Shown piece by piece: positions 27,008 through 35,653 of a stretch of 64,000 nucleotides of DNA. A program made the translations under genes and the position numbers. This DNA comes from JAJPKK01 sp963807015 (GTDB lineage Bacteria > Pseudomonadota > Alphaproteobacteria > Rhizobiales > Xanthobacteraceae), in NCBI GenBank assembly GCA_963807015.1, contig CAWEAS010000017.1, positions 1 through 64,000 on the forward strand, given 5' to 3'. The notes beneath the pieces were generated by a model. That model was not told the origin of the DNA. It did no database searches and was given only the letters and a program-made list of their open reading frames with translations. Within the stretch, counting starts at the first letter, position 1. Every line of letters starts with the position of its first letter.

Positions 27008-28432
27008 TTGCTCAACAGAGCAAGGAAGACGCTCAGCCTTTCTGGGCTGGCCGCAATGGGGGCGTTTATGCTGCAAGCGGTTCGAGAGACGAGGGACACA
27101 AGACTTTACGAGCGGTACGTCAATCCTCAATGGGTCAGGCTGCTGGACGTTCTGCAGATGAACGTGCGGTACCTCCGCTGCGTCGGCGCGGCGCTGCATA
27201 GCGCGGATGGGCGGACTATTCTCGATTTTAACTCCGGGTACTGCGTCCACAACGTGGGACATAACCACCCCAAGGTGGTGGCGGCCCTCAAGGAGGAGCT
27301 CGACCAGGACGGTCCCGCGATGTTGCAGAGCCATGTGGCCGATCTAGCGGGCGTTCTGGCAGCTCGGCTGTGTGACCTGGCCGGTGGCCGACTGTCCAGG
27401 GCATTTTTTGCATGCTCAGGCAGCGAAGGCGTCGAGGCTGCAATCAAGTTCGCGCGCGCGCACACCAAACGGCCGGGCATTCTTTCCGCAAACGGTGCTT
27501 TCCACGGCCTGACGTGTGGTGCGCTTTCCTTGATGTCGAATGACTTCTGGAGAGAGGGGTTTGGCTCCCTGTTGCCGGACACGGCATTCGTGCAGTTCGG
27601 TGGACTCGATGAACTTGAACGCAAGCTCGCCACCAAGACATTCGCAGCCTTCGTCCTGGAGCCTGTTCAAAGCGAGGCCGGAGTGGTCGTTCCCACCAAA
27701 CACTACCTCCCCGCCGTGCAGGACTTGTGCCGCCGCTACGGTACATTGTTCATACTCGACGAAGTCCAAACCGGGCTTCATCGCACAGGCCCCTTCTGCG
27801 CGGCGGATCATTTCGGCGTTGAACCCGATATGATCGTGCTGGCCAAGGCGCTCAGCGGCGGCTTGGTGCCCTGCAGCGCTGTGCTGATGTCCGAAGAAAT
27901 CTGCCGGTCGGTATACGGATCCCTCAAGCGCGCGTTTGTCCATACCTCTACCTTCAGCGAAAATAGTCTTGCGATGCGGGCCGCTCTGGCGACGCTCGAT
28001 GTCCTCGAAGATGAGGACCTCGGACGTCGTGCTGCCACTGCCGGCGACCATCTCCGGCGCGCGCTCACGGAACGCTTGGCAGGTTACGAGATGGTCGGCG
28101 AAGTTCGTGGGCTCGGATTGCTGAATGCCATCGAGTTCAAGCCCCCGCGATCGCTAAAATTGCGGCTCGCCTTTGAGGCGTTTGCCAAAATACATCCCGC
28201 TGTATTCGGGCAGATGATCGTGATGCGGATGTTTCGCGATCACCACATACTCACTCAGGTCTGCGGTAATAATTTGATGGCATTGAAGGTGTCGCCGCCG
28301 CTCGTGATCAGTGACGAGCAGCTCGATTATTTCATCTCTGCCATCGAGCAGACAGTTGACCTTGTTCACTCCTCGCCAAGTTTTTGGTCGGAGGCGCTCG
28401 GAATCGCGCGGCGAGTGATCGGATCGATTTGA
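27008..28432 (+). CDS. PLP-dependent class III aminotransferase
   Basis: 474 residues if the TTG at 27008 is used; an ATG at 27056 gives 458 and may be the true start, as neither has a strong ribosome site. Class III motifs: DFNSGYCVHNVGHNHP, CSGSEGVEAAIKFAR, FILDEVQTGLHRTG, and the PLP lysine in MIVLAKALSGGLVP. It acts on an omega-amino acid, amine or keto-lipid. In this operon it may install or remove an amine on the polyketide or its starter. 61 bp before the PKS. Confidence 0.88.
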   Translation: MLNRARKTLSLSGLAAMGAFMLQAVRETRDTRLYERYVNPQWVRLLDVLQMNVRYLRCVGAALHSADGRTILDFNSGYCVHNVGHNHPKVVAALKEELDQDGPAMLQSHVADLAGVLAARLCDLAGGRLSRAFFACSGSEGVEAAIKFARAHTKRPGILSANGAFHGLTCGALSLMSNDFWREGFGSLLPDTAFVQFGGLDELERKLATKTFAAFVLEPVQSEAGVVVPTKHYLPAVQDLCRRYGTLFILDEVQTGLHRTGPFCAADHFGVEPDMIVLAKALSGGLVPCSAVLMSEEICRSVYGSLKRAFVHTSTFSENSLAMRAALATLDVLEDEDLGRRAATAGDHLRRALTERLAGYEMVGEVRGLGLLNAIEFKPPRSLKLRLAFEAFAKIHPAVFGQMIVMRMFRDHHILTQVCGNNLMALKVSPPLVISDEQLDYFISAIEQTVDLVHSSPSFWSEALGIARRVIGSI

Positions 28433-28492
28433 AACCTAGCGGGGCAGAGAAATGTACCACCAAAAACATTTTCGAGTATCGGAGCGCGGTCG

Positions 28493-29578
28493 GTGAGAAT
28501 CGCAAGTGTCGCAAGCGCCATGCCTGAGCACCGGTTTTCTCAGCAGGACATAACCGTCGCGCTCAAGGACTATTGGGGCGCCAAGCTGGGGAATCCAGAA
28601 CTTCTCGAGCGCTTTCATTCGCGTTTGGGGGTTGATCATCGCTATCTCGCCTATCCGTTTGATCGCTATTCGCGGTTTGCGTCGTGGGGCGAAGCAAACG
28701 GCGCCTGGCTAGTTGCGGCGGAAGATTTGGGCGCACGCGCGATCGACGACGCGCTGGCGCAAGCCGGTATAGAGCGTGATGAACTCGATGCGCTGTTCGT
28801 CGTCTCGATAACGGGCATTGCAAGCCCGTCGCTCGATGCGAAGTTGATCAACCGGATGGGCTTGCGTGCCGACATCAAACGCACCCCTATCTTCGGAATA
28901 GGCTGTGCCGGAGGCGCGGTAGGCCTCAGTCGCGCCGCCGATTACACCCTTGCATATCCGGGGCACACGGCCGCAATCCTCGCCGTCGAGCTGTGCTCGC
29001 TCACCATTCAGAACGACGATCTTTCAACGGCAAACCTGATTGCAGCGGGTCTATTCGGCGACGGAGCCGCGGCGGCGATCGTGGTGGGGTCCGAAAAGAA
29101 GGCTGCAATCAGCGCACCCAATGGCGCTGCAGAGAGTGTAGCCGCACCGGAAATCCTAGGATCGACCTCGGTGTTCTATCCGAATTCCGAAGACGTCATG
29201 GGCTGGGACATATCCGAGAACGGCTTCAAAATCGTTCTCTCGCCGCGCTTGCCCGATGTCATCAAAGCCAATCTCGCCGGCAACGTGGATGGCTTTTTGG
29301 CACGATTTGGATTGTGCCGCGAGGACGTCGATCACTGGGTGATACATACGGGCGGCCCTAAGGTACTCGATGCCATTCAAGAGACGCTTCAATTGCGTCA
29401 AGGCGATCTCGCACGATCATGGGATTGCCTTAGGCGGTTCGGCAACCTGTCGTCGGTCTCGATTCTGCTGGTGCTTGAGGATGTGCTGAGCAACCATCCG
29501 CCGGAACCAGGCACCTACGGACTTCTATTGGCCATGGGTCCCGGGTTCTGCGCCGAAATGCTCTTGGTACGGTGGTGA
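28493..29578 (+). CDS. Type III polyketide synthase (chalcone/alkylresorcinol synthase family)
   Basis: 361 residues from GTG 28493. The catalytic triad is visible: Cys in FGIGCAGGAVGLSRAAD, His in WVIHTGGPKVLDAI, Asn in FGNLSSVSILLVLEDVL. The C-terminal GPGF loop (LAMGPGFCAEMLL) is the type III PKS signature and separates it from FabH. Such enzymes extend a CoA starter with malonyl-CoA and cyclise to resorcinols, pyrones or phloroglucinols. The flavin oxidoreductase (3 bp away) and a methyltransferase follow, the same trio as SrsABC of Streptomyces phenolic lipids, so an alkylresorcinol or alkylquinone is the leading hypothesis. Confidence 0.88.
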   Translation: MRIASVASAMPEHRFSQQDITVALKDYWGAKLGNPELLERFHSRLGVDHRYLAYPFDRYSRFASWGEANGAWLVAAEDLGARAIDDALAQAGIERDELDALFVVSITGIASPSLDAKLINRMGLRADIKRTPIFGIGCAGGAVGLSRAADYTLAYPGHTAAILAVELCSLTIQNDDLSTANLIAAGLFGDGAAAAIVVGSEKKAAISAPNGAAESVAAPEILGSTSVFYPNSEDVMGWDISENGFKIVLSPRLPDVIKANLAGNVDGFLARFGLCREDVDHWVIHTGGPKVLDAIQETLQLRQGDLARSWDCLRRFGNLSSVSILLVLEDVLSNHPPEPGTYGLLLAMGPGFCAEMLLVRW

Positions 29579-29581
29579 AAA

Positions 29582-30712
29582 ATGCTTCCGGCGCATACCG
29601 AGACATTGATCATCGGCGGCGGCCCGGCGGGACTTGCGGCGGCGCTTGCCGTGAAGCAGCGCGGCCTCGACGTCATTGTCGTCGATCGCGCCCCGATGCC
29701 CAACGACAAGCCGTGCGGAGAAGGCTTGATGCCCGATGGGATCGCCGCTCTCCAGGCGCTCGGCGTAAATATTGGACCGGAACTGGGGATGCCGTTTAGA
29801 GGCATTCGCTTTCTTGACGCCGACGTATACGCAGAGGCGGTTTTTCCTGACAACAAATTTGGTCTCGGCATACGTCGCACCCGGCTGCAGGCAGCCCTTG
29901 CAGAATGCGCCACTCGCGCCGGTATTCCCCAGTTCTGGCAAACACGCGTCAAGCGCCTGGATCCGGTAGGCGCCATTTTTGATGATCACATTGTTCGAAG
30001 TCGATGGATCGTCGGCGCGGACGGCCCGCACTCCCGCACGAGGGAATGGATAGGCCCTGGCTCGAAAATGGTCGGACCTCGGCGACTGGCTGTTCGCCAG
30101 CACTTCCGCACTCCCCCTTGGACCGACTTCGTCGAGGTTTATTGGCACACTCATTGTCAGGCCTACGTCACTCCCACCGGTCCAGACGAAATCTGCGTAG
30201 CGGTCATCGGCCGCGAACAAGATGCGCGCATATCACGGCTGCCGAACTTTTTCCCCCGGCTGGCTAAACGCTTGGCGAATGCTATCCCGTGCACTGTGGA
30301 GCGAGGCGCTATCTCGGCAACCACTGTTATGCACTACGTGAGCCGTGGCCAAGTAGCGCTGGTCGGGGATGCCGCCGGTTCGATCGATGCGGTTTCGGGG
30401 ACAGGCCTCACGTTGGCATTTCGGCAAGCTCAGGCTGTCGCCCTAGCTCTGGCCGACGAGCGTCTTGCATCCTATGGCCGCGCGCATCGTCGAATAACCC
30501 GAATGCCGCGGGTCATGGCGCGCCTGCTGCTGATGATGGATAACAACGAAGACTTACGAAAACATGCGATCAAAGCGTTGTCTGAACGGCCATTGCTGTT
30601 CAGGCGGTTGCTGGCGGCGCATGCGGACGCGCGTCCGCCGTGGAAACTCCCTCGTGAGGCCTTTGACGTATCGTTGATGTTGCTTAGCTCCAAAGTGAAG
30701 GCGATCTCGTAG
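29582..30712 (+). CDS. FAD-dependent oxidoreductase (geranylgeranyl reductase/aromatic hydroxylase type)
   Basis: 376 residues. FAD-binding GGGPAGLAAALAV near residue 12, DKPCGEGLMPDGIAAL for the substrate-side motif, VGADGPHSRTR (the DG motif), and GDAAGSIDAVSGTGLTLAFRQA near 265. The GxGxxG, DG and GD motifs define group A flavoprotein monooxygenases and the related reductases. It lies 3 bp after the PKS. By analogy with SrsC it would hydroxylate the resorcinol ring toward a quinone; reduction of an isoprenoid chain is the alternative. Confidence 0.87.
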   Translation: MLPAHTETLIIGGGPAGLAAALAVKQRGLDVIVVDRAPMPNDKPCGEGLMPDGIAALQALGVNIGPELGMPFRGIRFLDADVYAEAVFPDNKFGLGIRRTRLQAALAECATRAGIPQFWQTRVKRLDPVGAIFDDHIVRSRWIVGADGPHSRTREWIGPGSKMVGPRRLAVRQHFRTPPWTDFVEVYWHTHCQAYVTPTGPDEICVAVIGREQDARISRLPNFFPRLAKRLANAIPCTVERGAISATTVMHYVSRGQVALVGDAAGSIDAVSGTGLTLAFRQAQAVALALADERLASYGRAHRRITRMPRVMARLLLMMDNNEDLRKHAIKALSERPLLFRRLLAAHADARPPWKLPREAFDVSLMLLSSKVKAIS

Positions 30713-30715
30713 ACA

Positions 30716-31372
30716 ATGGCGTCTTCCCACCGCACTCGCATATTGGTCGAGAGGTACCTTCGTCATTCTTTGGGGATGACGGTCGCGCTTTTGGCGTCTG
30801 TGACTGCCTTTTGGGTTGAGGCGGAACCATATCCGCAATGGTGGCGCTCGGAGCCGCTTGGTGGACCTGTGTGCGGCCCCTATGGAGATTTCACAGTTCA
30901 GGCTCGTGGTCTACATTCCGATATCGTCGTGATTGAGCAAGTTGTTGGACGCGGACAGCTTCCCGGACCCATGTCGGCCGACGTCGTTCATACGGCAGAT
31001 TACGTCATGAGGCCGTTTGCATGCCGTGATGTGCTGGTGCGGTTTAAACCAAATGACGTGGTTATCATCTCCCATCCAGGATATGGGACAGATTTTTACG
31101 GATTTCGGCCGGACGGATCGGTCGTGATAGGTCACGAGGAGATGAGTGGAGTGATGAACATCGATCCTGCTGGGAGAATCTCGATGGAACGTGATCAGGA
31201 TGAGAAATGGGCCTACTGTTGGACAGGCGCCAATTGGACGAAGGGACAATACCGGTACGTGCCAACATGCGATCCATATCATTGGGTGACTACAATCGCG
31301 CGTCGAGATAAGCCGAACAGTAATATTGTCATTACGAAATCCGAGGGCATCAGACCGCAGCCGGCGCCGTAG
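30716..31372 (+). CDS. Uncharacterised exported protein in the polyketide operon
   Basis: 218 residues from ATG 30716; starting at ATG 30776 would leave a cleaner signal peptide (TVALLASVTAFWVEAEP). The mature part is Trp/Tyr-rich (PYPQWWRSEPLGG, WAYCWTGANWTKGQY) with several Cys (GPVCGPYG, FACRD, AYCW, PTCDPYH), possibly two disulfides. I recognise no family. It is 3 bp after the flavin enzyme, so it is part of the operon, perhaps a periplasmic factor for the product. Confidence 0.7.
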   Translation: MASSHRTRILVERYLRHSLGMTVALLASVTAFWVEAEPYPQWWRSEPLGGPVCGPYGDFTVQARGLHSDIVVIEQVVGRGQLPGPMSADVVHTADYVMRPFACRDVLVRFKPNDVVIISHPGYGTDFYGFRPDGSVVIGHEEMSGVMNIDPAGRISMERDQDEKWAYCWTGANWTKGQYRYVPTCDPYHWVTTIARRDKPNSNIVITKSEGIRPQPAP

Positions 31373-31415
31373 TGCTTTCCTTCGACCCTCAGCGGAACAG
31401 ATCGTTGGGCTTCCC

Positions 31416-32129
31416 ATGATCGTGGCGCATTCGGTCTGGAGCGCGACTGGAAGGCAACTTCAGCATCCGTCAGGATTTATGGGGCGCTTGCTAGGAGCAG
31501 CCTTGGTCATCGTCAACCGTGCGCCAAACCGCGTCGCAATTGATGCCCTCGAGATCAAGCCTAATGATGTCGTGCTTGAGCTTGGGTTTGGCCCCGGTCA
31601 AGCGTTGGCGAAATTAAGACGGCTCGCTTACGCTGGATTGGTTCTGGGCATCGATCAATCGACTGCAATGATCGCGCAAGCGCGTCGACGTAATAACGCC
31701 CACTTGTCTTCGATTGATCTCCGGCAAGGGCGCATCGATGCCTTGCCTTGGAAATCCAATTCGATCGACAAGATACTGGCCGTCAATGTGCTCTATTTTT
31801 TTGCTTCCGACGGAGCCGAGATTACCGAAGTACGTCGCGTGCTCCGGCGCGGGGGCAAGATGGTGCTTTATGCGACCGATCGATCGAGCATGCAGAAATG
31901 GAAGATGTGCACACCTGGGACCCATCGGATGTACGATGCAAATGAATTGCGCGAGCTTCTCCGTCGCGGCGGATTCGCGGATGACGAAATCAAGGTCGAA
32001 CAAATGCGACTCAGCTTCGGGATCAGGGGTCTATTAGCCGTGGTCCGCAAGACGCAAGTGGGTGAGGCTGACCCGGCACAATGCGCGATACGGACCGCGG
32101 CAGCCGCCAGCCGTGTTACTCGCTGTTAG
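31416..32129 (+). CDS. SAM-dependent methyltransferase
   Basis: About 237 residues from ATG 31416; the exact start is uncertain and could be later. Class I methyltransferase: motif I DVVLELGFGPGQALAKL, acidic residue after strand 2 in LGIDQSTAMIAQA, motif post-I IDLRQGRIDALPW, and LRRGGKMVLYATD for motif III. It follows the exported unknown after 43 bp. Likely O-methylation of the type III PKS product, as SrsB does in phenolic lipid pathways. The last ten or so residues (AAAASRVTRC) are low-complexity. Confidence 0.83.
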   Translation: MIVAHSVWSATGRQLQHPSGFMGRLLGAALVIVNRAPNRVAIDALEIKPNDVVLELGFGPGQALAKLRRLAYAGLVLGIDQSTAMIAQARRRNNAHLSSIDLRQGRIDALPWKSNSIDKILAVNVLYFFASDGAEITEVRRVLRRGGKMVLYATDRSSMQKWKMCTPGTHRMYDANELRELLRRGGFADDEIKVEQMRLSFGIRGLLAVVRKTQVGEADPAQCAIRTAAAASRVTRC

Positions 32130-32183
32130 CCATCGTTCGCCGGACGCATTCGCGTCGCCTATTCGCAGATTGGACTTTTTTCG

Positions 32184-32630
32184 ATGAGAATCCCTCTTCT
32201 CCTTGCCGCGGGAGTTCTGTTTGGCTCTTGTGTATTTCCCTGTGATGCAGCGGACCTCACCGTGACCGTGCAGAATCTTCGCAGCAATCAGGGGCAGGTT
32301 CTCTTGTGCGTGTTTTCCGCTGAGAGCTCCATTGTGGGGGAATTTCCCGACTGCCTGAAAGGCCGTCCGGTGCGCACTGCCAAGGGTATGATCTCGGCTG
32401 GTAAAGCCGTCACGACTTTCAACGGCTTGAAGGACGGCATCTATGCCGTTGCCATCACCCACGACGAGAATGGAAACGGGCAGCTCGATACGAACTTTCT
32501 CGGCATTCCTGTTGAGGGCGTGGGCGTATCCACCAATCCGCGCGTATTCGGCAAGCCTCGCTTCGAGCAGGGGCAATTCCCAATCAAAGGCGATACCGCG
32601 ATCACAATCGAAGCTAAGTATATCTTGTGA
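32184..32630 (+). CDS. DUF2141 exported protein
   Basis: 148 residues with signal peptide (LLLAAGVLFGSCVFPCDAA) and the DUF2141 features: TVTVQNLRSNQGQVLLCVFS, then AITHDENGNGQLDTNFLGIP. The D-x-N-x-N-G-x-L-D loop is EF-hand-like and may bind calcium. Members often sit beside lipid, carotenoid or quinone genes. It is the last gene of the operon, 54 bp after the methyltransferase. Confidence 0.85.
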   Translation: MRIPLLLAAGVLFGSCVFPCDAADLTVTVQNLRSNQGQVLLCVFSAESSIVGEFPDCLKGRPVRTAKGMISAGKAVTTFNGLKDGIYAVAITHDENGNGQLDTNFLGIPVEGVGVSTNPRVFGKPRFEQGQFPIKGDTAITIEAKYIL

Positions 32631-32982
32631 GGGCAGCGATACTTTGCCTTTCAGCATAGGCCTCCTCGGCCAGTCCGGCCGTGCATCGCAAGAGATTACG
32701 TCGGTCTGATTTTTGTCGATCTTGCATCAATGTATCCACCCTCAGATGGGAGCGCGTTGTGGTCCGCCCGCCATCAGCGAAATCCGGCAAATGGATCAGG
32801 TCCACACCAATCATCCCCCCCAACCCTTCCCGGCCCATCAGGACCAAAGGGAAGGACGCTGACACAAGGCGTCAGAAGGGGTCGGAGTTGGATGCGATAT
32901 CGCCCCTCAGGGGGGTGAGTATTGCGCGCGATTTTGCACGCAGTGATTGCGAGACTGATCCGAGAGTGATAAGAAAGATCGG
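32631..32982. other. 352-bp intergenic region with a possible IS end
   Basis: No gene accepted. Around 32870-32925 the text runs GAAGGGGTCGGAGTTGGATG followed by a CCCCTCAGGGGG inverted repeat, which resembles ends of IS21/IstB-type elements. A transposase reading frame is absent. The Crp-family gene promoter must lie at the right side. Confidence 0.3.
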
Positions 32983-33708
32983 ATGGGCGAACAACCGAGA
33001 GCGCCTCGTGCAAAGCTTGTCGCGGACAAGCGCGGCATTCTTCGCGATCACTTTCTCTTTGGTCGTCTGAGCCCGCAACATATCGATCGACTTAGCTCCT
33101 GTATTACAACGAAATCATACGCGCGGTTGTCGACTATCTTCGCTAAAGGCGACCCCGGATCGAGCCTGTTTGCGATCGCTACTGGCAAGGTCAAGATTAC
33201 GGTCTCAACCGTAGGTGGCCACGAGGCCATGTTCAACCTTCTGGACAAGGGTGATATTTTCGGTGAGATCGCGCTTCTCGACGGACATCCTCGCACCGCA
33301 GACGCGATCGCCGTTACGGATTGCGATTTGTTTGTCATTGAACGGCGCGATTTTCTGCCGCTTCTCCGCGATGAACCGGACATTTCGTTGAAAATTATTG
33401 AATTATTATGCGGGCGGTTGCGACGGACAACAGATCAGGCTGAAAGCTTGATGTTTCTTAATCTGTCCAGCCGCTTGGCCAAGACATTGCTGCAATTATC
33501 GACCGGCAGCGCTGATGCCAAAGCCGGGAGGGTTGCAATAACTCAGCGAGATCTGGCCAATATTATTGGGATGTCGCGAGAAAGCACCAATAGACAACTG
33601 CGCGATTGGGAGCGGAATAAATGGGTTCGGCTCGAGCGGGGCGGTATTCTCTTGACGTCAATTGATGATTTGACGTGGATTGCCGAAGGCGATTCCGACG
33701 TCGCGTAG
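32983..33708 (+). CDS. Crp/Fnr-family transcriptional regulator
   Basis: 241 residues. The cyclic-nucleotide-binding beta-roll (residues about 20-135) ends with FGEIALLDGHPRTADAIAV, which retains the Arg that holds the cyclic phosphate. The dimer helix is followed by a C-terminal HTH, ITQRDLANIIGMSRESTNRQLRDWERNKWV. No FNR-type cysteine cluster is present. A perfect Crp-type site lies 100 bp downstream of the stop, in front of an RDP-repeat gene, and three more copies sit in the window. An adenylate cyclase is encoded at 38516-39631. It is a good candidate to read that cAMP. Confidence 0.9.
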   Translation: MGEQPRAPRAKLVADKRGILRDHFLFGRLSPQHIDRLSSCITTKSYARLSTIFAKGDPGSSLFAIATGKVKITVSTVGGHEAMFNLLDKGDIFGEIALLDGHPRTADAIAVTDCDLFVIERRDFLPLLRDEPDISLKIIELLCGRLRRTTDQAESLMFLNLSSRLAKTLLQLSTGSADAKAGRVAITQRDLANIIGMSRESTNRQLRDWERNKWVRLERGGILLTSIDDLTWIAEGDSDVA

Positions 33709-33807
33709 AGCGCATAGCCGCTCGATTCAGATAAAACGCGGTAAGTCAGCAGAATGCCGTTCTGGCAATCTGTGCGGGATTCATCTGACGTACAAAGAAT
33801 ACCGAGA

Positions 33808-33823
33808 TGTGACACTGCTCACA
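33808..33823. promoter_or_regulatory. Crp-type site 1, upstream of RDP-repeat gene 1
   Basis: TGTGACACTGCTCACA is a perfect TGTGA-N6-TCACA match, 113 bp before the ATG at 33921. The flanking 3' sequence TTCGTTCCTCGCAGCATTG is identical to that after site 3 at 52176. Confidence 0.85.
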
Positions 33824-33920
33824 TTCGTTCCTCGCAGCATTGCCTAGTATTTGTTTTGAGGACTCCACGGCGAGCAAATGATCGCCCACTCCAAGGACCG
33901 CCTTGAAAGGGAGAATGAAC

Positions 33921-34247
33921 ATGAGATCGAAGTTGAAATTGTTGATGGCGGCGGCGGCAGTTTCCGCCATGGCCTTCGTGCTTTTCGTTTCCGTCCCGGC
34001 TAATCCTGACCTGCGCGACCCCGCCAATGCCCGGTTCGCCCAGGACGACTCGCGCGACCCGTACAACAGCCGCTTCGTGCAGGCCAACCCGGATGCTCGC
34101 GACCCTGCCAATGCTCGATTCGCACAGGACGATAGCCGCGACCCGCATAACACCCGGTTTGCTCAGGGTGCGGGCTTGTATGGAGACCCGGATAAACGCG
34201 ATCAGCACCATCAGCGGTTGGCAAGGTCGATGGACTCGTTTGGATGA
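33921..34247 (+). CDS. RDP-repeat exported protein 1
   Basis: 108 residues from ATG 33921 with AGGGAG seven bases ahead. A hydrophobic signal (LKLLMAAAAVSAMAFVLFVSVPA) is followed by about four units of roughly 14 residues on the pattern RDPxNxRF(A/V)Q (DPANARFAQ alternating with DPYNSRFVQ or DPHNTRFAQ), then GAGLYGDPDKRDQHH. No cysteine or catalytic motif is visible. It is one of four paralogues in the window sharing this pattern, leader DNA and Crp site. Function unknown; a cell-envelope or extracellular, possibly calcium-binding, structural protein is a guess. A terminator follows. Confidence 0.8.
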   Translation: MRSKLKLLMAAAAVSAMAFVLFVSVPANPDLRDPANARFAQDDSRDPYNSRFVQANPDARDPANARFAQDDSRDPHNTRFAQGAGLYGDPDKRDQHHQRLARSMDSFG

Positions 34248-34272
34248 TTGTTTGCGCGCCAAAATGGCCCGG

Positions 34273-34308
34273 AAAGGGCACCTGGAGTTGGACCGGGTGC
34301 CCTTTTTA
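34273..34308 (+). terminator. Rho-independent terminator after RDP-repeat gene 1
   Basis: AAAGGGCACC pairs with GGGTGCCCTTT around a short loop (GGGCACC at 34276-34282 with GGTGCCC at 34296-34302), ending in TTTTTATT. Confidence 0.85.
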
Positions 34309-34514
34309 TTATCCATCCGTATCGAGGATACGCCGATTTGCTGTGATCCTGTTCCTAGGGGAACGGGATAGCGCAGTCGCAACATAAAGAATCCTCGTAT
34401 TCGTCGGGGCCTCGGCCGGCTCAATTTTCAATGCGTTTTCAATAAGTTCATGCGCAGTTGTTCCAATATGGCCTCGGACGCGTTAGGGTTGTCCGCCAAT
34501 CGCGGGGATTAGCG

Positions 34515-35507
34515 ATGCGACGGCGGGATTTCATTGCCGGGCTCGGGAGTGCAGCAGCTTGGCCGGTAGTGGCACCGGGGCAGCCGTCTGGCCACCTGCG
34601 CCGAGTCGGAATCCTATTGCCCTACGAGATCGGTGATCCCGATGTAAAAGGCCGTCTAATGGCGTTCCTGCAGAATCTCGCGGCCTTGGGTTGGACGGAT
34701 GGGCATAACGTCAGCTTTGTTCTTCGGTGGTCTACCACCGATGCCTTTCGAATGCAGACCATGGCCAAAGAGTTGGTCGAACTCCAACCTGACGTTCTTG
34801 TTGCTCTGACGACACCGGCCACAGCCGCGCTTCAGCGCGAAACGCGCACGATCCCGATCGTCTTCGTGAACGTCTCCGATCCCGTGGGTGATGGCTTTGT
34901 TCCAAGTCTGCCACATCCCAACGGAAATTTGACAGGCTTCAGCAATCTGGAACGCCCGATGGGAGGAAAATCGCTTGCCCTGCTTAAGGAGCTAGTTCCA
35001 GGCATCAGACGCGCCGCAATCATCTTCAATCCCGAGACAGCGCCAGGAAAAGGCTCGTATTTCTTGCCCCCATTTGAAGACGCAGCTCGCTTGTTGAGCG
35101 TGGAGCCGAAAGCCGCGCCCGTTCGTTCGGATGCCGATATCGAAGCTGTCATCGCCTCTCTTGCCGGAGCACCACAGGCTGGGCTTGTCGTCATGTCAGA
35201 CGCTTTCATGGCGGTCCATCGCGCCGCAATCCTTTCATCTGCCGCCCGAAACAAAATACCCGCCGTTTATGCGGTTAGCACGTTCGTCAAGGAAGGCGGC
35301 CTCATGTCCTATGGCTTTGACCCGGTGGATCAGTTCAGCCGAGCCGCCCCCTACGTGGATCGCGTACTCCGAGGTTCACGGCCGTCAGAACTCCCGGTCC
35401 AACTTCCGGTTAAATTTGAATTGGCGATCAATCTCAAAACCGCTAAGGCGCTTGGGCTCGATGTCCCGACAACTTTGCTCGTTCGTGCCGATGAGGTGAT
35501 CGAGTGA
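34515..35507 (+). CDS. ABC_sub_bind-type periplasmic binding protein
   Basis: 330 residues from ATG 34515, which starts the twin-arginine signal MRRRDFIAGLGSAAAWPV. Family features: RRVGILLPYEIGDP, ALGWTDGHNVSFVLRW, DVLVALTTPATAALQRET, SDPVGDGFVPSLPHPNGNLTGF, and the ending LLVRADEVIE. These YtjP/TrpX-like proteins are greatly expanded in Bradyrhizobium-type genomes; ligands are mostly unknown. No permease or ATPase lies next to it. Its stop overlaps the start of a deleted second copy. Confidence 0.88.
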   Translation: MRRRDFIAGLGSAAAWPVVAPGQPSGHLRRVGILLPYEIGDPDVKGRLMAFLQNLAALGWTDGHNVSFVLRWSTTDAFRMQTMAKELVELQPDVLVALTTPATAALQRETRTIPIVFVNVSDPVGDGFVPSLPHPNGNLTGFSNLERPMGGKSLALLKELVPGIRRAAIIFNPETAPGKGSYFLPPFEDAARLLSVEPKAAPVRSDADIEAVIASLAGAPQAGLVVMSDAFMAVHRAAILSSAARNKIPAVYAVSTFVKEGGLMSYGFDPVDQFSRAAPYVDRVLRGSRPSELPVQLPVKFELAINLKTAKALGLDVPTTLLVRADEVIE

Positions 35508-35653
35508 AGCGCCGTGCTTGCATCGCTGGACTTGGAAGCGCGATGGCATGGTCGACGGTGGCTGCATGGGGACAGCAAGCAGCGATGCCTGTAATTGGCT
35601 TTCTTAGAAGTGGTTCAAGGCTGCTTGCTCTGGCAGACGAGGTCATCACATGA
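35504..35653 (+). pseudogene. Internally deleted ABC_sub_bind copy (49 codons)
   Basis: From GTG 35504, overlapping the previous stop, the frame reads KRRACIAGLGSAMAWSTVAA then PVIGFLRSGSR, and jumps directly to LLALADEVIT and a stop. The first part is the twin-arginine signal and first strand of an ABC_sub_bind protein; the last ten residues are the family's C-terminal helix. About 280 codons between them are gone while the frame is kept. It may be expressed as a tiny peptide. The histidine kinase start overlaps its stop (ATGA). Confidence 0.75.

Noticed and set aside
28493..29578. FabH (beta-ketoacyl-ACP synthase III) call
   Set aside because: The GPGF C-terminal loop and the Cys-His-Asn spacing fit type III PKS better than FabH.
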